Below are positions 8,277-15,387 of a DNA stretch of 64,000 nt, one piece after another; within the stretch, counting starts at the first letter, position 1; the number at the start of each line of letters is the position of its first letter. The DNA comes from Halohasta salina (GTDB lineage: Archaea > Halobacteriota > Halobacteria > Halobacteriales > Haloferacaceae). Location: NCBI RefSeq assembly GCF_024178165.1, contig NZ_JAMZIE010000001.1:124001-188000 (forward strand), read 5' to 3'. The notes under the pieces were generated by a model, which saw only the letters and a list, made by a program, of their open reading frames with translations, was not told where the DNA came from and did not search any database. The position numbers were made by a program, and so were the translations under genes.

Positions 8277-9545
8277 CTACCGCCGCCGCCAGATGAGAAC
8301 GGTCCCCAACGAGAGCAGCGTCATCACGAGCCCGATCAGCGCCTGCGGATACAACAGCCCGAGCAACGTCTCGACGAGTCCATCGCCGCTCTCGTCGCTC
8401 GACTCGTCCTCGGGCTCGGGGTTCGGGTCGATGACGGTGACGGTCCCCTCGACGCGATCGCCGTCGGTCCGTGCCACGTAGCCGACCTCACCCGGCTCCT
8501 CGGGAGCGGCCACGGTGGCCGACACCGTGGTCTCCGCGCCGCCGTCGAGCGTCGTCCCGACCGTCGACGAAGCCTCACCGAGCTCGAAGGTTATCTCGTC
8601 GGTCTCGGTCGTCGACCACTCGTTTCTGATCGTCGCCGACAGCCTCACGTCGTCACCGGGACTGACGCTGTCGGTGACTTCGAGCTGTGTGATGCTGAAG
8701 GGCCCCGATTCGTCCGCGTTGCTCGGCGGCTCGATGCTCCGGATGACCCCTGTGTCTGTCACCTCGACGGTGATCGCCTCGGGGAACCGGTCGATCCGGC
8801 TGAAATCCGTCTCCAGACCGCCGTTGCCGAACCCGCGGAGGACGATCGTCCCCTCGTCCTCGTAGGTGTCGTACATCCGGTAGCGCTTTTCGAACGGCTT
8901 GCGGTCACCGAACGGCTCGTTGGCCGCGCGAAGCTGTCGGCTGCCCATGAAAACCTGCTCTAACTGCCCGTAGGAGAGACTTGGGCTGGTGATGTTGACG
9001 TTGTACCGAACCCGGTTGGATTCCATCACTAGCTCGCGGTCGGACTGGACCGTCCCGGCGCGACCGCCCTCCCATCCCACTTCGAGGGTCTGGCGCTGGA
9101 TCTCGAAGGCGCTCGCGTTGCCCGCCGCGACCGTCAGATCGACGACGCCATCGGCGAACTCGACGGCGGTGTTCCGCTGGGTCGGAAGGGTCAACACGTA
9201 GGTTCCCTCCAGATCACCGGTCTCCAGTTCCATCCCCTCGGCGTCGTACTCGATCTCTCGGACGAGCGAGCCCAACTCGCCGTCGTCGGGGTCGTACTCC
9301 CGTATCGAGAGACTTGTCGTGTTGAGTCGCTCGTCGGGGTCGGTGAGGCCGAGCGTCTGACCCTGCCAGTAGACTCCTCCGGAGTCGAGGTGATCGTCAG
9401 CCTCGATTTCCTCGTTGCTGTCGTGGGCGTACAGCACCTCTGGCTCGCCTGCATCGGCGGTTGCGGCGCTCGCCGCTCCCGATCCGACAACGAGCAGCAC
9501 CGCGAGGACCCCCACCGCAACCGACAGCCGCGCGTACCCAGTCAT
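8277..9545 (-). CDS. Secreted surface protein with BGTF-like N-domain and C-terminal membrane anchor
   Basis: 422 residues. A signal peptide (GVLAVLLVVGSGAASA) is followed by a domain starting VLYAHDSNEEI..GGVYWQGQTLGL, which resembles the first domain of haloarchaeal surface glycoproteins. A region of unrecognised fold comes next (residues ~150-270), then a CARDB-like beta-sandwich (ITQLEVTDSVSPGDDVRLSATI, residues ~285-370), an acidic PEPEDESSDESGDG linker, and a C-terminal transmembrane helix ending in the stop-transfer WRRR. The anchor is an ordinary positively charged one, unlike the uncharged tails of the two larger surface proteins nearby. It is probably displayed outside the cell and anchored in the membrane. 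Function unknown. Confidence 0.8.
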   Translation of the reverse strand: MTGYARLSVAVGVLAVLLVVGSGAASAATADAGEPEVLYAHDSNEEIEADDHLDSGGVYWQGQTLGLTDPDERLNTTSLSIREYDPDDGELGSLVREIEYDAEGMELETGDLEGTYVLTLPTQRNTAVEFADGVVDLTVAAGNASAFEIQRQTLEVGWEGGRAGTVQSDRELVMESNRVRYNVNITSPSLSYGQLEQVFMGSRQLRAANEPFGDRKPFEKRYRMYDTYEDEGTIVLRGFGNGGLETDFSRIDRFPEAITVEVTDTGVIRSIEPPSNADESGPFSITQLEVTDSVSPGDDVRLSATIRNEWSTTETDEITFELGEASSTVGTTLDGGAETTVSATVAAPEEPGEVGYVARTDGDRVEGTVTVIDPNPEPEDESSDESGDGLVETLLGLLYPQALIGLVMTLLSLGTVLIWRRR

Positions 9546-9790
9546 CGGTCACCGACCGTGGCTGACGGCGACTGGCCTGGAAACGCGGTTCGGAATGTGG
9601 GCGTGATACATATCATCTGGTTTTGACACAGATGCATGTATATCCATCGCCGACCCCGTCGACAGCCACAGTACCCGGATTCCGGTCCCGTAGGCGGTGC
9701 CTACCAGCCGGTACCGCGTGGCTACTCCGGCGGCTGTTCCGTCCCGGTGTGATCGCCCGACGGCTGACTCGTGTTCCGTGCGTAGTCGGG

Positions 9791-9798
9791 GATTAATA
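9791..9798 (+). promoter_or_regulatory. TATA-like box of the DUF429 gene
   Basis: GATTAATA centred 28 bases before the ATG at 9823, the distance expected for a leaderless haloarchaeal transcript. It supports that ATG over the upstream in-frame start at 9697. Confidence 0.55.
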
Positions 9799-9822
9799 CG
9801 TTCGCCTCCCCAACAGATACCG

Positions 9823-10578
9823 ATGAGCACGTACGTCGGTGTCGACTGGGCGTCGAGCGGGTGGTTCGCGGTCGCGCTCTCGGCGGACGGCGACGCCGAG
9901 ATGGGACTCTACCCGTCGATCTTCAACCTCTGGTACCACCACGACGACGCCGACCGGATCCTCGTCGACATCCCGATCGGGCTGCGGTCGGGGGGCAAAC
10001 GCGCCTGTGACGTCGAAGCCAGACGGCTCCTCGGCGGGAGCCGGGGGAGTAGCGTCTTCTATACGCCGACGCGGGAGGCCGTCGCCGCCGAGACGATTAT
10101 CGAGGCCAAACGGGCCCAGGAAGGGCTCGATTTCAGCGTCCAAAACCAGGCGTGGGCGCTGGTCCCCCGGATCAGGGAGGTCGACGAGTTCCTGACCATG
10201 TTCGCCGACGATCTCGCCGATACCGAGGTCAGGGAGACCCATCCGGAGGTGTGTTTCACGGCGCTCAACGGCGGCGAGCCGATGGTCCACGACAAACAGA
10301 CCGCCGCGGGCCGCGACGAGCGGCTCGATGTCCTCTCGACGGCGCTGCCGACGGCCCGCCGGCTCTACGAGGAGGCCGTCGAGACGTTCACCGAACCCGA
10401 ATGGGCACCGGTTATCGGCAAGAGCGGGCGCGACGACATCATCGACGCGCTGGTCGCGGCGCTGACCGCCCGGGAGTGCGGCTCGTCGCCCCCGCGGCTG
10501 CCGGCCGACACCGACCCCGAGGTCGACGCCGTCCACGACCGAGAGATCGAGATCGTCCACTGGCCCGCACTAGACTGA
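9823..10578 (+). CDS. DUF429 family protein (predicted RNase H-fold nuclease)
   Basis: 251 residues. The start at 9823 is chosen because the protein begins STYVGVDWASSGWFAVAL, the conserved DUF429 opening strand with its acidic residue, and because a TATA-like box sits 28 bases upstream. Other family features are ILVDIPIGLRSGGKRACDVEARRLLG, the VRETHPEVCFTALNGG block near residue 140 and a C-terminal DDIIDALVAALTARE helix. The family is predicted by fold to be RNase H-like with acidic metal-binding residues; its biological substrate is not established. It stands alone, with 119 bases before the truncated MFS gene. Confidence 0.87.
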   Translation: MSTYVGVDWASSGWFAVALSADGDAEMGLYPSIFNLWYHHDDADRILVDIPIGLRSGGKRACDVEARRLLGGSRGSSVFYTPTREAVAAETIIEAKRAQEGLDFSVQNQAWALVPRIREVDEFLTMFADDLADTEVRETHPEVCFTALNGGEPMVHDKQTAAGRDERLDVLSTALPTARRLYEEAVETFTEPEWAPVIGKSGRDDIIDALVAALTARECGSSPPRLPADTDPEVDAVHDREIEIVHWPALD

Positions 10579-10697
10579 CAGGCGTCGCGGCCTCGGTACT
10601 CACCCCAGCGGGTACTGTCCGGCCGACCGGTCGGATTCCCGTTCCGTCTCGGTAATCCGGTCCACGCTATTTGAGAGTCGACGTGGTAGCCCGCTGT

Positions 10698-11741
10698 ATG
10701 CCCGCGGACGGATCGCCTCCGGTGGGGAGTCCCCATCTCTCGACGGTGCGGACGGGGGTCCGACACTGGGCCCCAGCCATCGCCGTGAGTCTGACGACGT
10801 TCCTCATCGTCGTCAACGCCTCTCTGATGAACGTGGCCATCCCCACGATGGTCGACGAGTTCGAGACCACTGTCACCGTGATTCAGGGGGCGGTCGCCCT
10901 CTACTCGCTGGTGATCGCCGCGCTGGTCCTTCCGGCCGGGACGCTGCCGTCGCGACGCAGTAGCCGGCGTGTGATGGCCGTCGCACTGGTCGTCTACGCC
11001 GCCGGGACAGTGGTGGCAGCGATCAGTTGGAACACGGCGGTCCTCTATCTGGGGTGGGCGTTCATCGAGGGGGCGGCCGCGGCCGTGTTGTTTCCGCTGA
11101 CGTACACCGTGTTGACGGTCAGCTACGCGGACGACGACCGGGCGACGGCGTTCGGCCTGCTGGCTGCCATTAGTGGGCTTGGGTCGACGCTCGGCCCGAT
11201 CATCGGCGGCGCACTCACCACCTACGCGAGTTGGCGGTGGGGGTTCGCACTCCAGCTTGTTGGTGTGGCAGTGATCCTCTACTTCGTCCGGTACGTAACT
11301 CCCGATCCGCTGTCGGACACTGATAATTCGCTGGACAAAGGTGGAACCGTGCTGTCGGTCGTCGGGTCGACCTCGCTCGTCACTGGCTTCCTACTGAGCG
11401 GGAAGTACGGGTGGCTCATCGAACGGCGGGCGTTTTTCATCGGCGAGACGCAGTTCAATCCGTTTGGAACGTCGCCAGCGATCTGGTTGCTCGGGGTTGG
11501 CCTCCTCGTGTTTGCGGCATTCATTCAGTACGAGCGCAGGCTGGAACGCGCCGGGGGGTCGCCGCTGGTGCCACTAGGTGTGCTAACGAACCGGCCGTTC
11601 GTCGCTGGCGTGATCGTCTACAACCTTCGCTCGATCATCTCGGCTGGCTTCTTTTTTATGTACGTGTTTATCCCGAAGATGCGACAGCTGGCACAGCGTG
11701 AGCTCGTGAGATCATCTCGTTATTTTGGGCGACTCGCTTGA
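10698..11741 (+). pseudogene. MFS drug-type transporter, truncated at the 3' end by an IS66-family element
   Basis: The first ~325 residues are a major facilitator of the 14-helix DHA2 (EmrB/QacA) type: AIAVSLTTFLIVVNASLMNVAIPTMVDEF is the family's first helix, and GAVALYSLVIAALVLPAGTLPSRRSSRR carries helix 2 and the A-loop. Nine or ten helices are present up to FFFMYVFIP near base 11,675. The frame then runs into the reverse complement of the transposase C-terminus and stops at 11741. Family members have ~450-600 residues, so the last third is missing, and I find no remnant of it beyond the insertion element. The start at 10698 is preferred because a TATA-like CTATTTGAG lies at 10668-10676. 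A functional transporter is unlikely. Confidence 0.82.
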
Positions 11742-13065
11742 GTTCGTCGTAAGGATTGCGTCCCTGCTGGCGCCACGTCGCCAGCAGGGACAGCAACGTT
11801 TCATGAACGAACATACCGCGGTCGTTGCGGAGCGTGCCGATGATTTTCCGAAGGACGACTGGTTCACGAAGTGCATTCTCTGCGGCATTGTTTGTCGGTG
11901 AGATCTCTGGCTCACCGATGAAGGTGAGCCAGTGATCGATCCCGCCTTTGATCTTTCCGAGTAGTGTTGCCACTGGTTCGTTTGCTACTGATCGCTCAAC
12001 GAGCGATCTGAGCCCAGCCTGGCTTGATCGGTGCATCTGTGCTCGCTCACGAGTACTCGGGTCGGTCTCCAGCCAGGCCTGGAGACCGACATACATCTGC
12101 CTGAGTTTCCGATAAATCGGCTCTGCGTCCTCGTGATTCTCAGCTGCGTCTTCAGCTTCTCGGAGAATGTGTGCCCAGCACCGTTGAAGACTACTGCTGA
12201 ACGCTGGATACGCTGTCCAGCCATCACAGACGACTGTTCCCGCGAAGTCCTCACCGAGGACTTCAGCGGGAACATCACTCCCACGGCTCTCCCTGACAGC
12301 ATACAGCGTGTGTTGGTCCGTTCTGAATGTCCAGATCCACGCCTGTTCACCGTCGCGTTTGACGCCTGTTTCGTCAACGTGAACTACCTCAGCATCTTGG
12401 ATCTGCTGGCGAATTTGCTCGTACTCGGAGCGACCGGCGCGCGCAGCGCGCTCGGTCGCGTGCCACGCCGACGCGCTTGATAACTCCAATCCATGGAGTT
12501 GCTCGAAACGATCAGCAATCTTCCGATAGGGAAGACGGTAGTCGTACCGAGTCAAAGCTGCCTGGGCGATGACGTTCACCCCGAACTGCCCCTCATCGGG
12601 GCAGTCGGGGTGAGAAGCGACAGTCTCGGAGCCACAAGAGTGGCACTCGTAGTGGTGACGGTTGTACTGTGTGACCTCCGGAGGTTGTGGATCCGGGAGT
12701 TCCTCGACGAGTCGGGGGCTGACGCCCGCCGACTCGTCGAACGTTTCGCCACACTCAGGACAGCAGTCACAGGTAACCTCAATTTCTTGATCTGGATCAG
12801 GTGCGGACCGCCACTCCGGATCATGTCCTGGTTTTCGCCCCGGCGTGCCGCCATCTGTACGTGGTTGTTCGTCGTCCTCGTCACCGCTGGACGAGGACGA
12901 CTCTTCATCACCCGATTGATCCTTGCTCGGTGGTGTATGCGGTCCCTCGTACCAGCGAAGTTTGGCTCTTAGGCGTTTGTTCTCCTCACGGAGTTTCTTG
13001 TTTTCTTCCTCAAGCGCGACTAGACGCTCAAGAATCTCTTCCTTGGTAGGCTCCGAAGAGGTCAT
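11668..13065 (-). CDS. IS66-family transposase
   Basis: 465 residues starting at MTSSEPTKEEILERLVAL. The order of domains is that of IS66 transposases: an N-terminal coiled coil (EEENKKLREENKRLRAKL), an acidic serine linker, a zinc-binding region (CDCCPECG, then YECHSCG), and a DDE core. Catalytic residues are visible at VVHVDETGVKRDG, VVCDGWTAYPAF and TNNAAENALREP, so the enzyme looks intact. An earlier in-frame ATG at 13104 lies inside a perfect hairpin and is less likely. The last residues (RAHAVPAVASSG) may be coded by flanking host DNA, because the frame overlaps the truncated MFS gene by 74 bases. Confidence 0.93.
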   Translation of the reverse strand: MTSSEPTKEEILERLVALEEENKKLREENKRLRAKLRWYEGPHTPPSKDQSGDEESSSSSGDEDDEQPRTDGGTPGRKPGHDPEWRSAPDPDQEIEVTCDCCPECGETFDESAGVSPRLVEELPDPQPPEVTQYNRHHYECHSCGSETVASHPDCPDEGQFGVNVIAQAALTRYDYRLPYRKIADRFEQLHGLELSSASAWHATERAARAGRSEYEQIRQQIQDAEVVHVDETGVKRDGEQAWIWTFRTDQHTLYAVRESRGSDVPAEVLGEDFAGTVVCDGWTAYPAFSSSLQRCWAHILREAEDAAENHEDAEPIYRKLRQMYVGLQAWLETDPSTRERAQMHRSSQAGLRSLVERSVANEPVATLLGKIKGGIDHWLTFIGEPEISPTNNAAENALREPVVLRKIIGTLRNDRGMFVHETLLSLLATWRQQGRNPYDELKRVAQNNEMISRAHAVPAVASSG

Positions 13066-13108
13066 CGACAGGCGAGACGGGATGGTCTCCTGGCCGGAGA
13101 CCATCCCT
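11680..13108 (-). mobile_element. IS66-family insertion sequence (ends not resolved)
   Basis: The element is defined by its transposase gene. I could not find a convincing terminal inverted-repeat pair or an 8-bp target duplication, so both ends are approximate. The left end must lie near 11,675-11,705, where MFS similarity stops. The right end lies near the hairpin at 13079-13107 or shortly after it. Only the transposase frame is seen; the accessory TnpA/TnpB genes of some bacterial IS66 elements are absent. Confidence 0.6.
13079..13107. repeat. Perfect 12-bp inverted repeat upstream of the transposase
   Basis: GGGATGGTCTCC, a 5-base loop TGGCC, then its exact complement, ending 14 bases before the transposase ATG (13065). 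It may be a subterminal IS structure, or a hairpin that blocks read-through transcription into the transposase. Confidence 0.85.
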
Positions 13109-13627
13109 CAGAAGGGTGTTCACTCGCCTGATGCATCGATATACAGCACCTATCAGGCCACCCTTACGAGAGACTGGCGGAATCGATCTCGGGGTAAACA
13201 CGTACCAGCAGATGACACTTTTCTTGACGCAGATGGAAAGAAGGTAGCCCCGATTCATATCAGAATTCCTGCTGACCAGATGTCATGGTTCACCTCAATT
13301 ATTGACGAGGATGATGACTCAATTGTGTATCCTCTGGTGGTGAGGGATGAGAAGATTGAATTCACATTTTTCCCTGAAAGAGACTCTGAGAACTGGGTTC
13401 ATGGCGAACTGGCAGTGCATTCAGCGGAAGGACCAGATGTTAAGCAACACTATCCAAAGTACCTTGGAATGATTTTTGAAAAACTGAACGGAGATGTCGA
13501 ACTCTATACCGACCCAGAAGAAGGCCTTCTTGCAATAGTGAATCGGGAAAAAATGGGGAGCACCCTTCGATACGTCATACCATCTGTGGACATCGATATT
13601 GATGACAGTCCCCTCAAATGGGTCTGA
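13082..13627 (+). pseudogene. AT-rich gene fragment, 5' end probably lost at the IS junction
   Basis: An open frame ending at 13627 whose last ~155 residues look like a real protein (QATLTRDWRNRSRGKHVPAD, IRIPADQMSWFTSIIDEDD, HYPKYLGMIFEKLNGDVELY). Its base composition is clearly AT-richer than its neighbours. The only ATG before that part, at 13082, lies inside the IS-associated hairpin, so a native start is doubtful. I do not recognise the family. It could be a 5'-truncated gene or one that gained a start from the IS end. Confidence 0.5.
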
Positions 13628-13764
13628 ACAGCGTATTTCGTTCTATCTCAAGACAATGCGCGTCTCTGCGGTTCCTCGTTCGTTCCGATGTATCCCTCGG
13701 GGCGTCCTGCTGCTCCCGCGTCTCACGCGAGTCTCTTCGGTCTACGATGAGAGACAGTCGTTCG

Positions 13765-14034
13765 TTACTCGGATTCGTCGGATTCGAGGTCTTCAGCATC
13801 GACTTCGCCATCGAGATACTGCTCTCCGGTTTCCGTGATTCGATAGACGCCATTGCCGAGATGCTGGAGCATCCCGTAGTCCGTCAGTCTTCGACAGCGT
13901 TCCCCGATGTACTGCCGACTGAAACGCACATCACCGCTGTCGGCCATGCCTTTCGGCGTGTCTGTCTCGACCTCTGATAGACGTTCGAGGATACGCTCGT
14001 CGCAGATAGTCATCCAACGAGCGGAGTATCGCAT
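13765..14034 (-). CDS. PhiH1-repressor-like winged-helix regulator
   Basis: 89 residues. The opening MRYSARWMTICDERILERLSE with the W-M-T...D-R-I-L-E pattern, the helix-turn-helix SRQYIGERCRRLTDYGMLQHLG (residues ~39-60) and the wing GNGVYRITETGEQYLDGE match the small haloarchaeal regulators related to the repressor of phage phiH1. An internal ATG at 14013 is possible, but the longer start keeps the conserved N-terminal tryptophan. A 13-bp palindrome lies 7 bases upstream. Regulators of this type often sit in proviral or accessory DNA, which fits the surroundings. Confidence 0.8.
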   Translation of the reverse strand: MRYSARWMTICDERILERLSEVETDTPKGMADSGDVRFSRQYIGERCRRLTDYGMLQHLGNGVYRITETGEQYLDGEVDAEDLESDESE

Positions 14035-14040
14035 AGAAGA

Positions 14041-14053
14041 TATCGCAGCGATA
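14041..14053. promoter_or_regulatory. Candidate operator upstream of the PhiH1-like repressor
   Basis: TATCGC-A-GCGATA, a perfect 6-bp inverted repeat with a one-base centre, 7 bases upstream of the repressor's start. The half-site TATCGC recurs across the start codon (about 14027-14032). Autoregulation is inferred, not shown. Confidence 0.4.
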
Positions 14054-14085
14054 GTGCGAAACTTACGTCGGAGAAATGAAATAAC

Positions 14086-14098
14086 GACTAAAGTAGTC
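14086..14098. promoter_or_regulatory. Second palindrome in the divergent intergenic region
   Basis: GACTA-AAG-TAGTC lies between the PhiH1-like repressor and the divergent gene at 14162, in an AT-rich stretch that should carry both promoters. It could be a regulator site; there is no direct evidence. Confidence 0.3.
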
Positions 14099-14161
14099 TA
14101 TCTCGACTTGAGTAAGCTATAACTTCTTACTGCTCGGAGGGTTGTGCAAGGACTCTCCCGT

Positions 14162-14704
14162 ATGACTCTCTCCCAGCAGTTACTCGAAGAGCAGGAAGTC
14201 GCCTACGAGGCGGAGGAAGACCAGTACGCAGAGGAAATGGAACGTCTCGAAACGCTACCGAAAGCGTTCGAAGAGGGGACATGGACATGGGACGATTTGG
14301 AATGGATTGTACGATGGAAAATGACCAGCTCACCGTTCGTCGGGAAGGTTCTCGACGATTTCAACTCGAACGACGAGACGTTTGTCACCTCGCAAATCGA
14401 GAAAACGGTCGCTGCCTCTTCGCCGGGAGAGAAACTAGCGCACTTAACCGAAATAAGCGGTGTAGCCGAACGGATGGGGTCTGCGTTCCTCTTGTTCATC
14501 AATCCCGACCGCTTCACCGTTCTCGACTGGAAAGCATGGGGTGTGCTACATGAGAACGGATACTTGCCCGACGAAATGCCCGATGACCCGACTGTCGAGG
14601 ATTATTTGCTATATCTTGGTGCGTGTTGGGCGATAGCGAACGAATACGACGTGAGTCTCCGCACGCTCGATATGGCACTGTGGGCACTCGGAGGTGACGA
14701 GTAA
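14162..14704 (+). CDS. Uncharacterised protein, possibly distantly HhH-GPD-like
   Basis: 180 residues from the ATG at 14162; an in-frame start 18 bases upstream is possible. I do not recognise the family with confidence. The N-terminus is a charged helix (EEQEVAYEAEEDQYAEEMERLETL) followed by a Trp-rich segment (TWTWDDLEWIVRWK). The middle reads EISGVAERMGSAFLLFINPDRFTVLDWKAWGVL. Its small-residue turn followed by ...VLDWKAWG resembles the helix-hairpin-helix plus acidic-residue region of HhH-GPD DNA glycosylases, though the match is weak. No membrane segment is seen. It is divergent from the PhiH1-like repressor and 45 bases before the next gene. Confidence 0.6.
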   Translation: MTLSQQLLEEQEVAYEAEEDQYAEEMERLETLPKAFEEGTWTWDDLEWIVRWKMTSSPFVGKVLDDFNSNDETFVTSQIEKTVAASSPGEKLAHLTEISGVAERMGSAFLLFINPDRFTVLDWKAWGVLHENGYLPDEMPDDPTVEDYLLYLGACWAIANEYDVSLRTLDMALWALGGDE

Positions 14705-14717
14705 AGCATCGCTGGCG

Positions 14718-14725
14718 ATTAAATA
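14718..14725 (+). promoter_or_regulatory. TATA-like box for the gene at 14750
   Basis: ATTAAATA centred 28 bases before the ATG at 14750, which suggests a leaderless transcript separate from the upstream gene. Confidence 0.5.
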
Positions 14726-14749
14726 CTGTCAGGAGAAATACTACACCGT

Positions 14750-15193
14750 ATGGACGACTCCGAACGGCCTGAGCGGCCCGCCCCCGACGCTGATGCCGCT
14801 GAGATAGCGGAGTGGATGGAGGAGGATTTCGGGTGGGCCGTTGCTGAGGGAGCCGCGAACGCTGGTGATGAAGACGAGCACGAGGTCGTCGGGGTCGAGA
14901 TACTCAATCACCAGCGCGGTGAGGTTGTCGGGACGATAGACACGAATGGGAATCTCGACACGGAGAGCGAGGCGCTCAGAAACGTCTCGCAGGAGTATCT
15001 TGAGGAGGGCGTCCCCGTACTCGTCCCCACGACCTACGAGAACGAGGACGGTGAGACGGTTCACGCCAACGCCGAAGTGATGGTCGAACCGGGAACCACG
15101 GGATTCGTTCGAGCATTCGTTGACGAACTCCCGAGTCCGTTCGACTGTGACCCGGAGGCACTGACAGACCTGCCGGTTCACGACGAAGAGTAA
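14750..15193 (+). CDS. Uncharacterised acidic protein
   Basis: 147 residues, strongly acidic, with no signal peptide or membrane segment. The centre (HEVVGVEILNHQRGEVVGTI, PVLVPTTYENEDGETVHANA) looks like a small beta-rich domain and the N-terminus (DAAEIAEWMEEDFGWAVAEG) is helical. I do not recognise the family. It has its own TATA-like box and lies at the end of the accessory stretch that contains the IS element and the phage-type repressor. Confidence 0.6.
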   Translation: MDDSERPERPAPDADAAEIAEWMEEDFGWAVAEGAANAGDEDEHEVVGVEILNHQRGEVVGTIDTNGNLDTESEALRNVSQEYLEEGVPVLVPTTYENEDGETVHANAEVMVEPGTTGFVRAFVDELPSPFDCDPEALTDLPVHDEE

Positions 15194-15387
15194 CGGAACA
15201 GCGACTTCTCGGCATACGCTATTCCGGAAATCAGGACTCGTGGCAATCAGAATCTCCCGTTTTCAGAGCAACCACGACTCTCCGACTAGTTCGTCGTCTC
15301 GTCAAGAGATACGCGTCTGGCGACAAAAATAACGCTTCCAGTACTCACCAACTTATCCCATCCTATTTGTATCAGAGGATTCAAAAA

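Noticed and set aside
12031-12972. Plus-strand frames inside the IS66 transposase gene
   Set aside because: They are antisense to the conserved transposase core and contain no recognisable domain.
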